DNA of 64,000 nt from Myotis daubentonii (taxonomy: Eukaryota > Chordata > Mammalia > Chiroptera > Vespertilionidae), in the NCBI RefSeq assembly GCF_963259705.1, contig NC_081847.1, positions 72,499,754 to 72,563,753 on the forward strand. The letters run 5' to 3'. Shown piece by piece: positions 53,867 to 64,000 of the stretch. Every line of letters starts with the position of its first letter. The stretch's first letter is position 1. The position numbers were made by a program, and so were the translations under genes. Under the pieces are notes generated by a model, which saw nothing but the letters and a program-made list of their open reading frames with translations, searched no databases and had not been told where the DNA came from.

Positions 53867-54584
53867 TTGCAAGTTAGTGGGGTAACTCCCTTTTATGGGG
53901 GTCAGAATAAAGAGGTAGTGAGAGGCAAGGATCTGAAGGGAATCATGTCACCAGCCAGACAGGTGACAGAGGTAAATCTGGATTTTATAGTCTTCGTACA
54001 TGAACTTAGGGAAGAATATTTGTTAACAATATAAACCACTTGGTTGCGGGTGAGTGTATATGTGTGACATGCATTCACGTGTGTGTGTGTGCATGCATGC
54101 ATATGTGTGTTGGGGAGCAAAATGCGGGACAGTAGCCAGCATCGGGCTCACAGGACTGTGGCTTTGGCATCTCTGGATTTCCATGGCGGGCCTCCTGCCT
54201 AAGGGTTTCTGGTGTCGGCACACATGCCTGGGCCCAGGGGTGCACGAGCCCACCTGGACTCACAGACAGACCTCCTTGGCCCGCCTGACTGCTGCCGCCT
54301 GTGAGTGTTTCTGGTGACGCTGCTCAAGCACAGGTGAGGGTTGTTTGCCATCAGTGCCCTGGGAAGCTCTCCCCCCTGGCCTCGTGCGCCAGAAACTTGG
54401 GCCTTGGCTGAGAAGGAAACAGTGGAAAGAATGGCAACCATCCAAGTTATCAGAGGAAGGAGTAATTGCAAAACGAGCTCAGAGACACGCAGCTGACAGC
54501 CTCGCTCGTCTCTCGCTCTGTATCTTTTCTTTGCATGGATTCAAACCATCACCACCGTGTTCTTTCTCTAAAAAGGAAAATGGG
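53867..54584. other. Unassigned sequence with a short TG/TGCA tract
   Basis: A TG/TGCA-rich tract lies at about 54078-54110. Overlapping open frames on both strands carry no known domain. Confidence 0.4.
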
Positions 54585-54850
54585 ATAATGTCACTCTCTG
54601 GCTTAATGCTGACTGGGCTTCCCACTGCTCTGTCACCGAGCCTGAACCCTTCATCAGGCCTTTCAGGGCCCTGCCAGCCATCTGACGCCGGCTCACCTCC
54701 CTCTCCACATGCGCCCCTGCCCAGAATCTGACCATTCTTCAGGCGCCCCGGCTTTGTGACTTGGACCTTTCCTCGGCTGTGCCTGCTGTCTGGAATTCTT
54801 TGCCCTGATCTACTCAGATCTTCTCAGTCCCATTTCATGTCATGAGCATT
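54585..54850 (+). mobile_element. L2 LINE, upstream half of a split copy
   Basis: 'gcttaatgctgactgggctt', 'caggcctttcagggccctgc', 'ctgtgcctgctgtctggaat', 'tctttgccctgatctactca' follow L2. It appears to continue at 55625. Confidence 0.7.
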
Positions 54851-55624
54851 GCCCATGTCTGTCCAACATGGAAGTCTGGGCTCTTGGCCACTGTGCCTCC
54901 TGGAATGTCCCTTCAGGAGGGGGCGGGGTGAGGGCTGGGGGTGGACATCTCCCAGAGCAGCCACCACCTGTGTGGCCAGGAGCACCAGGCATGTTCCAAA
55001 CAGGCAGCTGGACTGCCCGGTGGATGAAAGGGAGCAGAGGACAGATTCGGAGCCACGGATCACTGTCACACATGCCACCAGTTGTGGCCAGAAAGGACAC
55101 ACCTTAGGGAAGCCCTCCTGGGAAAAGAGTATGGTTGATAGGGGGCTCGTAAGAGTAAGATGAGGTCTTCAGCGTGAGGGAAATTCCTTCCTGATGACAT
55201 TTCAGAGGCAGTTTTGCACTGAATCAACTACTTTAAACGTCTCTCTTTCTGCTCTTGGAACTGGGAAGTGCTGTGTTCCCCCTGCTGGGGCAGGGAGCGG
55301 GGCTCCATCTTCCATATGGAAACCCCCTATCTTCCCAGCCCTGCTTGTCACAGGTTCCTGGTGGAGGGGCCGGGCAGTTTTCCCCTCCATTGGGATCATT
55401 GCTGTTGACAAAAATCCAGTCTTTGGGTTCTGGACCTGTTCTAATTTGTGTAGCTTTCACATTTTTTCCCCCAAAGAATCTTGCAAAAACCTTTACACCC
55501 TCACACACGCTGCTCTGCTCGTCGCTGCTGCTGTTTGTTTGTTTGATTCTAAGTGCTGGCATCTTGATCGCCACCTTGACCCATAGTGGTTGGAGCAGGC
55601 ACCTCCGTCCTGCGCCTGGCGTTA
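54851..55624. other. Unidentified 0.77-kb segment inside an L2
   Basis: The segment separates two consecutive parts of an L2. It shows no A tail, terminal repeat, Helitron end or clear flanking duplication. Open frames up to 137 codons occur on both strands without recognisable domains. Confidence 0.4.
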
Positions 55625-55865
55625 CAGGCCTTTCCTGACTCTTCAACCAGAAGACAGGAAGTCAGCTACTCATCACTCCCTCAGCCCTGGTCCTGATTTT
55701 CTTTATAGACTCTTATCACTTATTTTTAAATTTTTTGTTCATCTGTTTACTAGGTTATCACCTGTCGCGCCACTAGAATGTAACCTGCATGTGGGCAGGG
55801 ATTTAGTCTTGCTCTCCGTTATAACCCCCGACACGGGGCAGGTACGCAGTAGATGCGGATATAAC
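55625..55865 (+). mobile_element. L2 LINE, 3' half of the split copy
   Basis: 'cctttcctgactcttcaacc', 'agactcttatcacttatttt', 'actagaatgtaacctgcatg', 'tgggcagggatttagtcttg', 'cacggggcaggtacgcagta'. Confidence 0.75.
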
Positions 55866-56394
55866 GCACGTTTCCCCCTCCCGTCAAGGAAGCCTTCTTT
55901 CTCTCCTGGATTATGGATGCCTCGCTTTTTCTTTATAAGCTGATAAGGAATTTTGTCTAATCCATTTTGATATCCTTGGGGATGGACTTCGACCTATAGA
56001 TACAATTGATTACATGAGGGATGCTAAATTATAATAATCTTTGAATTTCTGGAATAGGTTATTCTTGGTGGTAATTGTCCTTTAAAAATCGATGCCCTGG
56101 CCTGTAGTTTTGGTTCTCGGCTTTCTTTCGTTATGGTTGGTTCTGTCTCTGTGGCAGCCTCGGTGTGACTCACCTCTTGTTAGGCGGCTTCCAGCCCGGA
56201 GGTCAGCCCCACAAGGAGCTTTACAACCCCACCAGCAATGCACTGAGCTGCCCGTTTAATTTCATGCTAGCAAAGTGCTGTATATTATTTTAAAAGCTCT
56301 TTACTGCTTAGAAAAGCAAACCTAGATGCCTAATTTAAATTTGGATTTTAGAGACGTGGATTCCTCATTGATGACGTGAATCGTAGTGAATTTC
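55866..56394. other. Unassigned sequence
   Basis: No recognised repeat or exon. Confidence 0.4.
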
Positions 56395-56625
56395 CTATTC
56401 ATGTTATCTATTTCTTTTTTCTGTTTACACACTCATCCTTGTTATTGATTTATAAGAACATTTTCCATATTAAGGACATTGACTTTCTCTACCATATATA
56501 TTGATGTATTTTTTTAGTTTGTGGTTCTCCTTTTAACAGCACTTAGTAACATTGATGGTAGATTCTGATGTTTTTTTAAACCTGATTTTAAATTCTAGCA
56601 CTCTGTTTTCTAAGGTACATCTTCT
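56395..56625 (-). mobile_element. Probable ancient L1 fragment
   Basis: AT-rich antisense L1-like order ('aacattttccatattaagga', 'ttagtttgtggttctccttt'). Confidence 0.45.
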
Positions 56626-57834
56626 TTCTTTACTTGCATGATTCACAAGTTTAGGCCAGGGATCCAACAACTAGCTGCCTTCATTTACTTCTAATTACTT
56701 TCTGATTTCAGTTATTTTACATTTGGCTACTTTGTTGAGCAAAGTTTCTTCTTGTCTACAGACCACACCCAGACATGTCCTGAGCCCAGAGGGCCGAAGA
56801 CCCTGCCTCTGTAAGGTTCCCCGGGGGGAAATAACAGGTGCTGAGGGTGAGGCAGATGGGGCGGGGCTGTTGCAGGGATGCTCTCTGCTTGGAAGCTGCA
56901 GGATTGCCCTGGGGCTGGACACAGGTTGAATCCCCTCCCCTGCACCCCGGGACTCACCGCATTCCTGCTCAGTTGTGAGCGACTAGGTCGGACAGGTGAG
57001 ACACCCAGGGCAGGTGAGATGCTCACTCTTAAGGTGCAGACTTGCAAGAGCCTTCCATTTTGCTCCCTGGGCTGCTCCTTGCCTCTTCCTATGCCCCATG
57101 CCTTGGGAGATAGCCAGTCCCCAAACAGGGTCATCTGCCCCTCTCCACCCCTCCCCATCACCCCTAAGGTAGCCCTCTGTCTCAGCTCAGACTTCTCCCT
57201 GGGTCCTGCATGGCTCATGCTGTGAGGTGGCCTCTCTGTCACCGTGGCCTGCTGTCGCTTCCATCATGTGTTTGATGACAGGTAGGCCGGTGCAGTGAGC
57301 ACTCAACTTGGAATCAAATGGTGCACCTGGGGGTCAGGTGGCTCCCTTCCTGGCTGTGCACATCCCTGGATTTCTTCTCCTCCCTGCCCCCTGTAACATG
57401 GTATCACACCTGTTCTGCCCGCCCGTGAGCCTCCCAGTCAGGGTCACTTTGCAAATGGCAACGCTCTCTCTCTCTGCCCGTAATTTCTATTATTGCTGCT
57501 GCAAATGACTATTTGTATCAACAGGTTCATTTGGTGTCAGAGGCGGCTGCTGCTGGCCAGCGTTAGCATCGAGGCGGCCAGAAGCACTGACACAGCATGA
57601 AAGGTCATTAGGGATGTGACACTCAAAGAGGAGTGAATCCTGTTCCCTCTGAGAGTTCCTGTCACTGGCAGGATCCTGTCACTTTACAAATGAAAATCTA
57701 AATATTTAGAAACCCTAAGCCCCTGCCTGAAAATAATGGTGAAAAATAAATATGTATGAGCTGATAGATTTGTAATTCTGTCCTCAAATGCTCCCTTTTT
57801 GACACGTACAAGACTTGTTGCCTGCTCGTCAGAT
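56626..57834. other. Unassigned sequence
   Basis: 56750-57510 is GC-richer, with overlapping open frames up to 171 codons and no recognisable domain. 57520-57770 looks single-copy and AT/GC-mixed and could be a conserved element, which is not testable here. Confidence 0.35.
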
Positions 57835-58024
57835 AGGAGTCAGAGCCCAGCAGTGTCCTACTCCCTCCATGGCCTAGAGGAAGTCACTCACCCTCTCTGA
57901 GCCTGTCACGTCAACAGTAAATTGAAGGAGTGATACCGATCTCATAATGCTACTATGTAAACAATAATACAGTGTATACTGGGGAGCCTAGCATAGCACC
58001 AGGCACACAGTAGTTGCTCAAAAC
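57835..58024 (+). mobile_element. MIR SINE
   Basis: 'cctagaggaagtcactcacc', 'ctctctgagcctgtcacg', 'agtaaattgaaggagtgata', 'agcaccaggcacacagtagt'. Confidence 0.85.
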
Positions 58025-58119
58025 ATGTGTGTCCTTCATATCCAAAGGCTGTTTTGGTTGGGATCTCTGCCATTTTTTTCTTACCAGAATGCAGCTAAAG
58101 TCTCAGTGTTTGTATCCCC

Positions 58120-58780
58120 CCCCCCTTTTTTTTTATTGTGGCACTATATACCTAAGATAGAATGTACCATCTTAACCATTTTTAAGTGTATATCTCAGTG
58201 GTTAAATACATACGTAACATTGTGCAACCATTACCATCATTCATCTCCAGAACTCTTTCATCTTATAAAACTGAAACTCTCTACCCATTAACTCCCCATT
58301 GCCCCAAACCCTCAGTCCCTGGCAGCCACCAGTCTATTTTCTGTCTCAATGAATTGTACGGCTCTAGGCACGCTATATAAGTGGAATGGGAGAGAATTTG
58401 TCTTTTGCAACTGTCTAAGTTACTTAGCAAAATGTCTTCAAGGTTCATTCATCTTGTAGCATGTGTCAGAATTTCATTCCCTTTTTTAAAAATAATTATC
58501 TTTGCTTTTGAAAGTATCACAGATGTGCCCTCTTTTTTCCTCCCATTGACCCCCTCCACTCCCACCCCACTCCCCCATCCCCTCCCAGGCCCTCACCACA
58601 CTATTGTCTGTATCCATGGGTTATGCCTATGTGCATACAAGTTCTTTGGTTAATCTCCCCCTCCCTCTGAGATTGGTCAGTCTTCCCACTGTATGGACAC
58701 TTGGGTTTCTTCTATATAAGTCTTAATACTCTATTTACATATCCTCTAATCTGAATTAAGAACTTGTTGTCAAAATTGAG
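58120..58780 (-). mobile_element. Ancient L1 (L1M-type) 3' UTR, split by a bat L1
   Basis: 'cttaaccatttttaagtgta', 'taacattgtgcaaccattac', 'atctccagaactctttcatc', 'cttcaaggttcattcatctt'; after the insertion, 'ctgtatggacacttgggttt'. A C then T homopolymer lies at 58118-58133. Confidence 0.85.
58488..58690 (-). mobile_element. Bat L1 3' UTR inserted in the older L1
   Basis: 'tttgaaagtatcacagatgt', 'ggccctcaccacactattgt', 'gggttatgcctatgtgcata', 'ctttggttaatctccccctc'. Confidence 0.85.
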
Positions 58781-60054
58781 TAGACCCTGTCTTTTTTAAA
58801 AACACACACACCAATTTAGTATTCTTATTTTCCTCCAATCCAAAATTCCTGTTTCCTAACCACCTGTCTTGCTGACCTGCCTTTAATTTTCCTTCTTCAC
58901 TTGGGAGCCAAGACTTGAAGGAGCGTCTCATCTTTGAATGTTGGACTTTCTATTCCTTTATCACACCTTGGATTCCCAGGGAAGTAAGGACCTTTGGGGC
59001 CTCCTGCTGCAAAGTCTCTCAGCTGTGCTCCCCTCCCCCGACAGCTAGAAGACTCACACAATCCCAGGAGTAGGGGAGGCTTGCCCAACATGCCGATGGC
59101 CCGGCCACATTCTAGACCAGCTTACTCGGGTCCTCAGCCTCAGCCAGTCCTTCATCTGACCCTTCCAAGGTGATCCCAGGCTTGCTCCCCGGTTCATGTA
59201 CACAGGGGTAGGAAGGCTCCAGCCCAGCAGCTCACCTGGACACAACTCTCAATGCCTCCCCTGATGATTGGGCTGGCTCATGAACTTATTAGCCGATGTG
59301 GCTGAGGCTCCTAACTCTCCTTCTCCCTCACCAGGGAGTGGGCTGGAACTTTTGGCACTTGTCTTGGCAATTTGGGACTGGAAGACAACCCTGCGCACTG
59401 ACACTGAAGGGAACTGCCAGGAGCTTAGCAGATGTGGCCCCTGTTTGCATGTTTCTTAGTCTGGTTGGAGTGGCAGGTATTAACCACAGAGGCAAACAAA
59501 TAAATGTGAAATTACATACGTAAGATGGGCTGCGCAGGTCTGCTTCCGAGGTAGCTGTAGGGAAGGACCAGAGTAGCCTTTTCCTCGTTACTCTCTATAA
59601 GTGGGACCTTAGCTATAGATATGCAGACCATAGTGGAAAAAAAATGGTAGAAGAAGCCATGTGAGAATAAGACTAAGTCATCAGTGCTGAGTCACAAAGA
59701 AAATGTTGGCCAATGTTCATGTTGTTTTCATGTTCTTATTCCCTCACTATCCAATGATGTGGATCCTGTCCCCCACCCCCATAAGCCCTTTCCTGTCTCT
59801 GGCTCAACCCCTGACCTGCAGGGAAGCACTGTGTACACCTGTAGGGGGCGCCATCCACGTGGTTGCAATCTGAGCAGCGCTCCCTGGAGTTGTGCACAAT
59901 GGTCTGGTCCTTCCTGAGCCAATCATGGCAGGTTGGACTTGGACAGGGAAGGCTTGCCTGAGGGAATGGCAATGGGGTGGAGAAGCGGAGGAAGTGACGA
60001 CATTAACCAAACAGGAAGGGATGAAAGAGCAGTATGGCCACAATCCCTATGGTG
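58781..60054. other. Unassigned sequence
   Basis: About 1.3 kb without recognised repeats. Overlapping open frames only. Contains the CTCF-like word described at 59838. Confidence 0.4.
59838..59851 (+). promoter_or_regulatory. CTCF-like motif
   Basis: CCTGTAGGGGGCGC fits the CTCF core and its 3' extension with one mismatch (third base). It lies outside any recognised mobile element. Motif only; occupancy unknown. Confidence 0.3.
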
Positions 60055-60245
60055 GGAGATGCAGGGCCAGTGCCAGGCACAGGGAAAAGGCTAGTGTGAC
60101 CTGAGTGCAAGATCAAGGGGACATGCAGTCATTGAGATGGCATGGGGATGACAGCAGGGGCCAAACCATGCTGGATCTGTGGGCCACAGTGTAGATAGCT
60201 GTTTTCATTGTGAAAGCAAAGAAAAACCAGTGAAGGACTTGAATG
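60055..60245 (-). mobile_element. L2 LINE fragment
   Basis: 'gccaaaccatgctggatctg' and 'tgggccacagtgtagata' match the antisense L2 interior. Confidence 0.6.
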
Positions 60246-60254
60246 TTTTCACAA

Positions 60255-60482
60255 TAATAATGGCAGGTATTTTTACTGAGTGCTTATTATGTCCCAGGCA
60301 CTATTCTAAGGGCTCTGCAAGTGTTGTCTCAATATTGTCTCAATACTTACTTAGTCAGACCTATGAGATAGGGACTTCATTATCCCCATTTAACAGATGA
60401 AGAAATCGAGGTACCAAGAAGCTAAGCAGCTTGTCCACAGTCTCAGAGCTAGTAAGTGGCAGAGCACAGGCCCGTAACCACT
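60255..60482 (-). mobile_element. MIR SINE, nearly full length
   Basis: 'gagtgcttattatgtcccag', 'gcactattctaagggctctg', 'tatccccatttaacagatga', 'gagctagtaagtggcagagc', 'ggcccgtaaccactg'. Confidence 0.92.
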
Positions 60483-62640
60483 GCAGGAAGCTGTCTCCAG
60501 GTTTTGAACAGGGCGGAGGGGCTCGTATTGCTTTAGGTACAGCAGGAGAAAACCAGCCCATCTCCTGAGGGACCCTGTGGACATGGCCTGGCGGCGGTAT
60601 GGTGTGCCTGTGTGCAGGTGGCTCAAGGAGGAGACTGGACACCTGACACGCGTGCTGGCCCCGCATTGCTGGCCCGTTTCTGCAGGTGGTGCCCGAGGAC
60701 TCTGACAAGGCAGAGCAGCCCTTATCAGCCCGCACAGCGGCTTCCTGGGCTGTTGCCCCGCGAGTCACATGGCAGTGAAATGAAGGTGTTGACATTCAGC
60801 TCTGCTTCTTGGACAAGCTGTGCTGCCTCGGGGAGTGCCAGGTGCCCATTTGGATTAAAGCGGTTTGGAGTCTGCACTTTGGATGAACCCGCGGCTCAGG
60901 GTGCAGGACTTGGGATGAGGAGGACGGGACCATGGACACAGATTGAGGCGGGGACACGGAGGCAGCTCCCAAGCCAGGAAAGCCAGGATCATTTATCTGT
61001 TTGCTGAGGAAGGAGCAAGGCATGGATTGAAGACCCAAGCGAGGTGGTGATGTAGAGGAGATGTACTCATCAGGGAAATAGACTTTGAAGAAACAGAAGT
61101 CCCTCAAAATAGCTCAGACTGGCTCGACAGACACACCTGGGGAGTGGATGGAAAATGGTTTGGTGTCAAGGACATGTCATCCGAAAGTCGAATACCCAGG
61201 TTTCTCTCTCTTTCTCCTGTCTCTGCCTCCACTTCCTTTGGTTTGTCTGCCCCGTCCTCCTCTGCACACTGACCTTTCTCTTGGCGTGGCTCTTGGTGTC
61301 CCTGCCACCTGCTTCAAAGCATGTGTATCTTCAGCTTGCAGTGGGACTAACTCTGGCCCCACCACCTCTGGCTGTTGAGCGCCAGCCCACCCTTTTGGCT
61401 TAGCACCGTTTCTGTCCTCGGAGTAATTAAAGGCAAGTTGGCAGATGTGTCCATGGAACCACTGCCTTCACTGACTCAGAAATGGAAGCTGTGGTTCAGG
61501 GATTGGGGAAGGCAGCTTTCAACACACAGATTCAGGTTGGGGGGCGGTGGCACTGGGCACCATTGCAGCTCTCTTGGGTGCTCAGATTGGGAGACCTGTG
61601 GTGCTCCCTCCTCTAAGGGCCCCATTTGTTGTTGGAGTTCTGTCATGAATCCTGAATTCTCTCTTTGGAGGCAAAATCTGGGCTCTGGGGCTGCCTATCA
61701 TTGAAGGAAAGAGCCAGGCAGAGAGGCGGTTCTGAGTGAGGATCCTCCACCCCACACACAGGTTAGGCGGCCCAGGCTATCAGTGAACCCCCATCCCAGG
61801 CTAACAGTGAACCCGTAGAACACCCATCAGACAGGAAGCCATTCTAGACAGGTTTCCATGTGAGAATGTCTATATTTCTATTCAGAGCTCTTCACAGTGT
61901 ATTTAAACTGCTGCTACTGTAGCAAATGTCTTTCATGCAAATTTTGATACTTTTCGGTGGAGAAGACTTCATCCGAATCAATGGAATGATTCTCTCCACC
62001 TCCCCTATGAATTACCCTGTGCCTTGTATGTGCATACCTCTGAGTTTTTCTTCACATTTGAGCAATTTGGGAGTTCTGCATCTTGATAGGAGCTAGGATT
62101 CCAGGAGCGGGCCTCATCAAGAGTTAGGGTTACCTTCAATGTTAGCTCCGCAGTGTTTCTGGTCTCTGAAGCTCTGCAGGGGCCCTCGGCCCAGTTCCCT
62201 CGACTAGAAGAGCAAATGGGTTGTAAGATCTCAGACTTGGTGGGAGGCTAAAACCAAAGGCTCCCCCTGCCACGCTCTGGGTCCTCTCCTTCAGGAGCTC
62301 TGCTTGGGAGCTTTTGGCATCTTCAAGTCAGCTCCACACGCCTGAGGTTCATCTTGGGAACAGCATGCTGGGTAGGTCATGGTCATCTTCCTAGACTCTT
62401 TCCTCAACATCCTGGATCTGTGTTCATTTTTCCTGGTCCATGTCCCCTGGGCATGAAGCTGCAATCCAAAAGGTCCTACTGCCCTTGGCCCAGCTGTGGG
62501 AAGGCTGAAGGACAGCACCCCTGATCTCTCCCTGTACCGTGTGGTGGAGTCCCCTGAGGCAGGAGAGAGGACCAGGCCAAATAGCACACACCCCTGGAAC
62601 TACATGCAGGCCGAGGAGAGGGTCTACCTCCCCAGTGCTG
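60483..62640. other. Unassigned, relatively GC-rich sequence
   Basis: About 2.2 kb without a recognised repeat. Open frames (for example 60361-60795 minus, 60612-61007 plus) overlap antiparallel and show no domain. I cannot exclude a small host exon but see no support for one. Confidence 0.35.
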
Positions 62641-62646
62641 CCCACA

Positions 62647-62715
62647 GTGTGGCAGGGAACAACGTGTCAGGGAACAATGTGGCAGGGAACAGTGTGGCAG
62701 GGAACGATGTGTTAG
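62647..62715. repeat. 15-bp minisatellite, 4.6 copies
   Basis: Units of about 'gtgtggcagggaaca' start at 62647, 62662, 62677 and 62692, with a partial copy at 62707. In the plus-strand frame they read VAGNN-type pentapeptides. Confidence 0.93.
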
Positions 62716-63119
62716 AAGCACCAGCTCAACCCACTTTTAGCACGAGTGCCACACTCAGCAATGCGAGAGGCTTTCCCACAAGAACTGCTTTGCCCACTCA
62801 CCAGTCCTCATTTTACAGATCAGAACGGGAAGTTCAGGGCTGTTCCTGCTGGTTCTACATCATGCATCACAGGTGCTACCGCCCACAAGAGGTGAAAATT
62901 GGTTCTTGGAGGGAGGAGATGGGTGAAAAACATCATCCTCTTCTTATGCATATGCATCATATTCATAAAGTGCATAAACAGCGATAAGATGTGCATAAAG
63001 CCCACGGACAGCTATAGAACATACCTGTAGAATTAAAATTTCATGGGGGAAATGAAGGAAAAATGTCTAAATAGGTTTCTTAGGAAGTGAACATTTTTAA
63101 AAAGTTGAGAAACCCTGGT
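62716..63119. other. Unassigned sequence
   Basis: A short MIR-like phrase ('cctcattttacagatcagaa') lies near 62808. Otherwise nothing recognised. Confidence 0.4.
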
Positions 63120-63685
63120 CTAGACCAGCACTGTCTAGTCTCTGGTTACAACATCGCTGTGGAGCACTTGAAAGGTGGCTAGTCCGAACCAGTATGCAGG
63201 ATGTACAAAATACACACTGGATTTCAGACAGTTATTAGGAAAACCAGAATATAAAATACCCCATTAATTATTTTGTGTTGATTGCGTGTTGAGGTAATAA
63301 CATCGTAGATCTCTTGAGTCAAATGAAATATATTATTAAAATGAATTTCAGCTGTTTCTTTTTATATTTTAAAGATTTTTTTTATTGATTTTTAGAAGAA
63401 GGGAGAGGGAGAGAGAAACATCGATGTGAGAGCAAAACATCAATCGGCTGCCTCCTGCAACTTCCCCTAACCAGGGCCCTCTACCAAGGGCTGAGCCCGC
63501 AACCCATAACCTGAGCATCTGCCCTAACCAGGAATCTAAACAGCCACTTTCCAATGGGAGGGACTACACCCAACCAACGGAGCCACACAGGCCATGGCTT
63601 TTTTTTTTTTAACCTGGCTCCTAAAAAATTAAAACTTTTTAATGTGGCTCACATTTCTAGTGGGCTGCCCTGCTCCAGACAGACA
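63120..63685 (-). mobile_element. Old hAT-like DNA transposon split by a Ves SINE
   Basis: 'gtggagcacttgaaaggtgg', 'ctagtccgaaccagtatgca', 'aaatacacactggatttcag', and after the SINE 'cctggctcctaaaaaattaa' and 'atgtggctcacatttctagt'. Same family as 14140-14390, opposite orientation. Family name uncertain. Confidence 0.65.
63372..63593 (-). mobile_element. Ves SINE, diverged
   Basis: Reverse Ves order: 'tttattgatttttagaagaa', 'catcaatcggctgcctcctg', 'gccctaaccaggaatctaaa', 'ccaacggagccacacaggcc'. It sits within the hAT relic. Confidence 0.85.
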
Positions 63686-63749
63686 TCTGCTAATCAGGAT
63701 TTGTGCCGGAGTGGAGTTTTTGACTCCTTCCCAGGTTGTTTTGTTATTC

Positions 63750-63850
63750 CACAGCTGTCTTAGAGAAAACCCACGTGCTGTGTGACCTTAGGCATGCCTC
63801 TTGACCTCTCTGAGCCTTGGGTTCTCCTGAGTGCTTTGTAATTGAAGCAG
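63750..63850 (+). mobile_element. MIR SINE fragment
   Basis: 'cgtgctgtgtgaccttaggc', 'atgcctcttgacctctctga', 'gccttgggttctcctgag'. Confidence 0.75.
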
Positions 63851-64000
63851 CTTCCTCCAGCTGTGCGGTTCCATTCTGGACCCAGCTGAGGGCCTGCGGT
63901 CACTGCAGATAGGAGGGTGTGGGCTTCCTGATGATGAACTATTTCTCCAGAAAGGACAGTTCCCTAAATAGCAATGTCACCTGCTGTGTGTCTGCTTCTG

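Noticed and set aside
54824..55163. Overlapping open frames at 54824-55646 as a possible gene
   Set aside because: Frames are open on both strands, there is no recognisable domain, and flanking L2 halves suggest an inserted non-coding segment.
1..64000. Prokaryotic-style operon, phage or defence system
   Set aside because: The interspersed SINE, LINE, LTR and Helitron content is that of a vespertilionid bat genome; no dense gene runs, ribosome-binding sites or operon spacing are seen.

Overview
The window looks like non-coding mammalian DNA from a vespertilionid (evening) bat, probably intergenic or deep-intronic. Three kinds of interspersed repeat point there: short tRNA-derived Ves-type SINEs, ten copies or fragments of Helibat-type non-autonomous Helitrons (5' TC, 3' hairpin followed by CTAG, inserted between A and T), and a small hAT MITE of the bat nhAT type plus a mariner MITE. 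Helitrons of this kind are known as a hallmark of Vespertilionidae. I found no protein-coding host exon that I can support. The only recognisable protein coding is decayed LINE-1 ORF2, and the long open frames at 52.9-53.8 kb are an artefact of a 20-bp tandem repeat.

Layout. 0-17 kb: a truncated L1, L2/MIR/MER5A/MLT1 fossils, one complete Helitron (2409-3000), an 18-bp minisatellite (6903-7043), a Ves SINE with clear target duplication (7389-7631), an MLT1 LTR split by a Ves SINE (11.7-12.3 kb), a bat hAT MITE beside an older hAT (13.9-14.4 kb), and an AT-rich cruciform-capable tract (17.4-17.55 kb). 17.6-31.3 kb: an AT-rich stack of ancient antisense L1 ORF2 fragments, repeatedly used as a landing site. 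It holds a two-Helitron array (20720-21885), a three-Helitron array splitting a younger L1 (25021-26908), a twin-primed (5'-inverted) L1 (27.7-28.6 kb), a young SINE with a perfect 20-bp duplication (28910-29169) and another Helitron (29994-30473). 31-53 kb: mostly L2, MIR, LTR and hAT fossils, with a Helitron that splits an LTR (37810-38159), a long L2 (39.2-40.7 kb), a mariner MITE (42188-42315), a MER20-like element, an apparently 3'-incomplete Helitron (47071 onward) and a complete one (50396-50751). 53.0-53.9 kb: a 43-copy, 20-bp minisatellite with no length variation between units. 54-64 kb: L2 and MIR fragments, ancient L1, and largely unassigned, more GC-rich sequence.

Nothing here works together as a pathway. 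What the window records is the order of transposition: L2, MIR, MER5, MER20, MLT1 and old L1s form the substrate; bat L1s, Ves SINEs, Helitrons, hAT and mariner elements landed later. The most interesting signals are (i) Helitrons joined end to end at exact A|T junctions, (ii) a conserved pair of convergent CTCF-core-like motifs inside two Helitrons, (iii) a near-perfect palindromic MER5A derivative, and (iv) two unassigned AT-rich stretches that resemble conserved regulatory elements. Family names come from memory of consensus sequences; no database search was possible.
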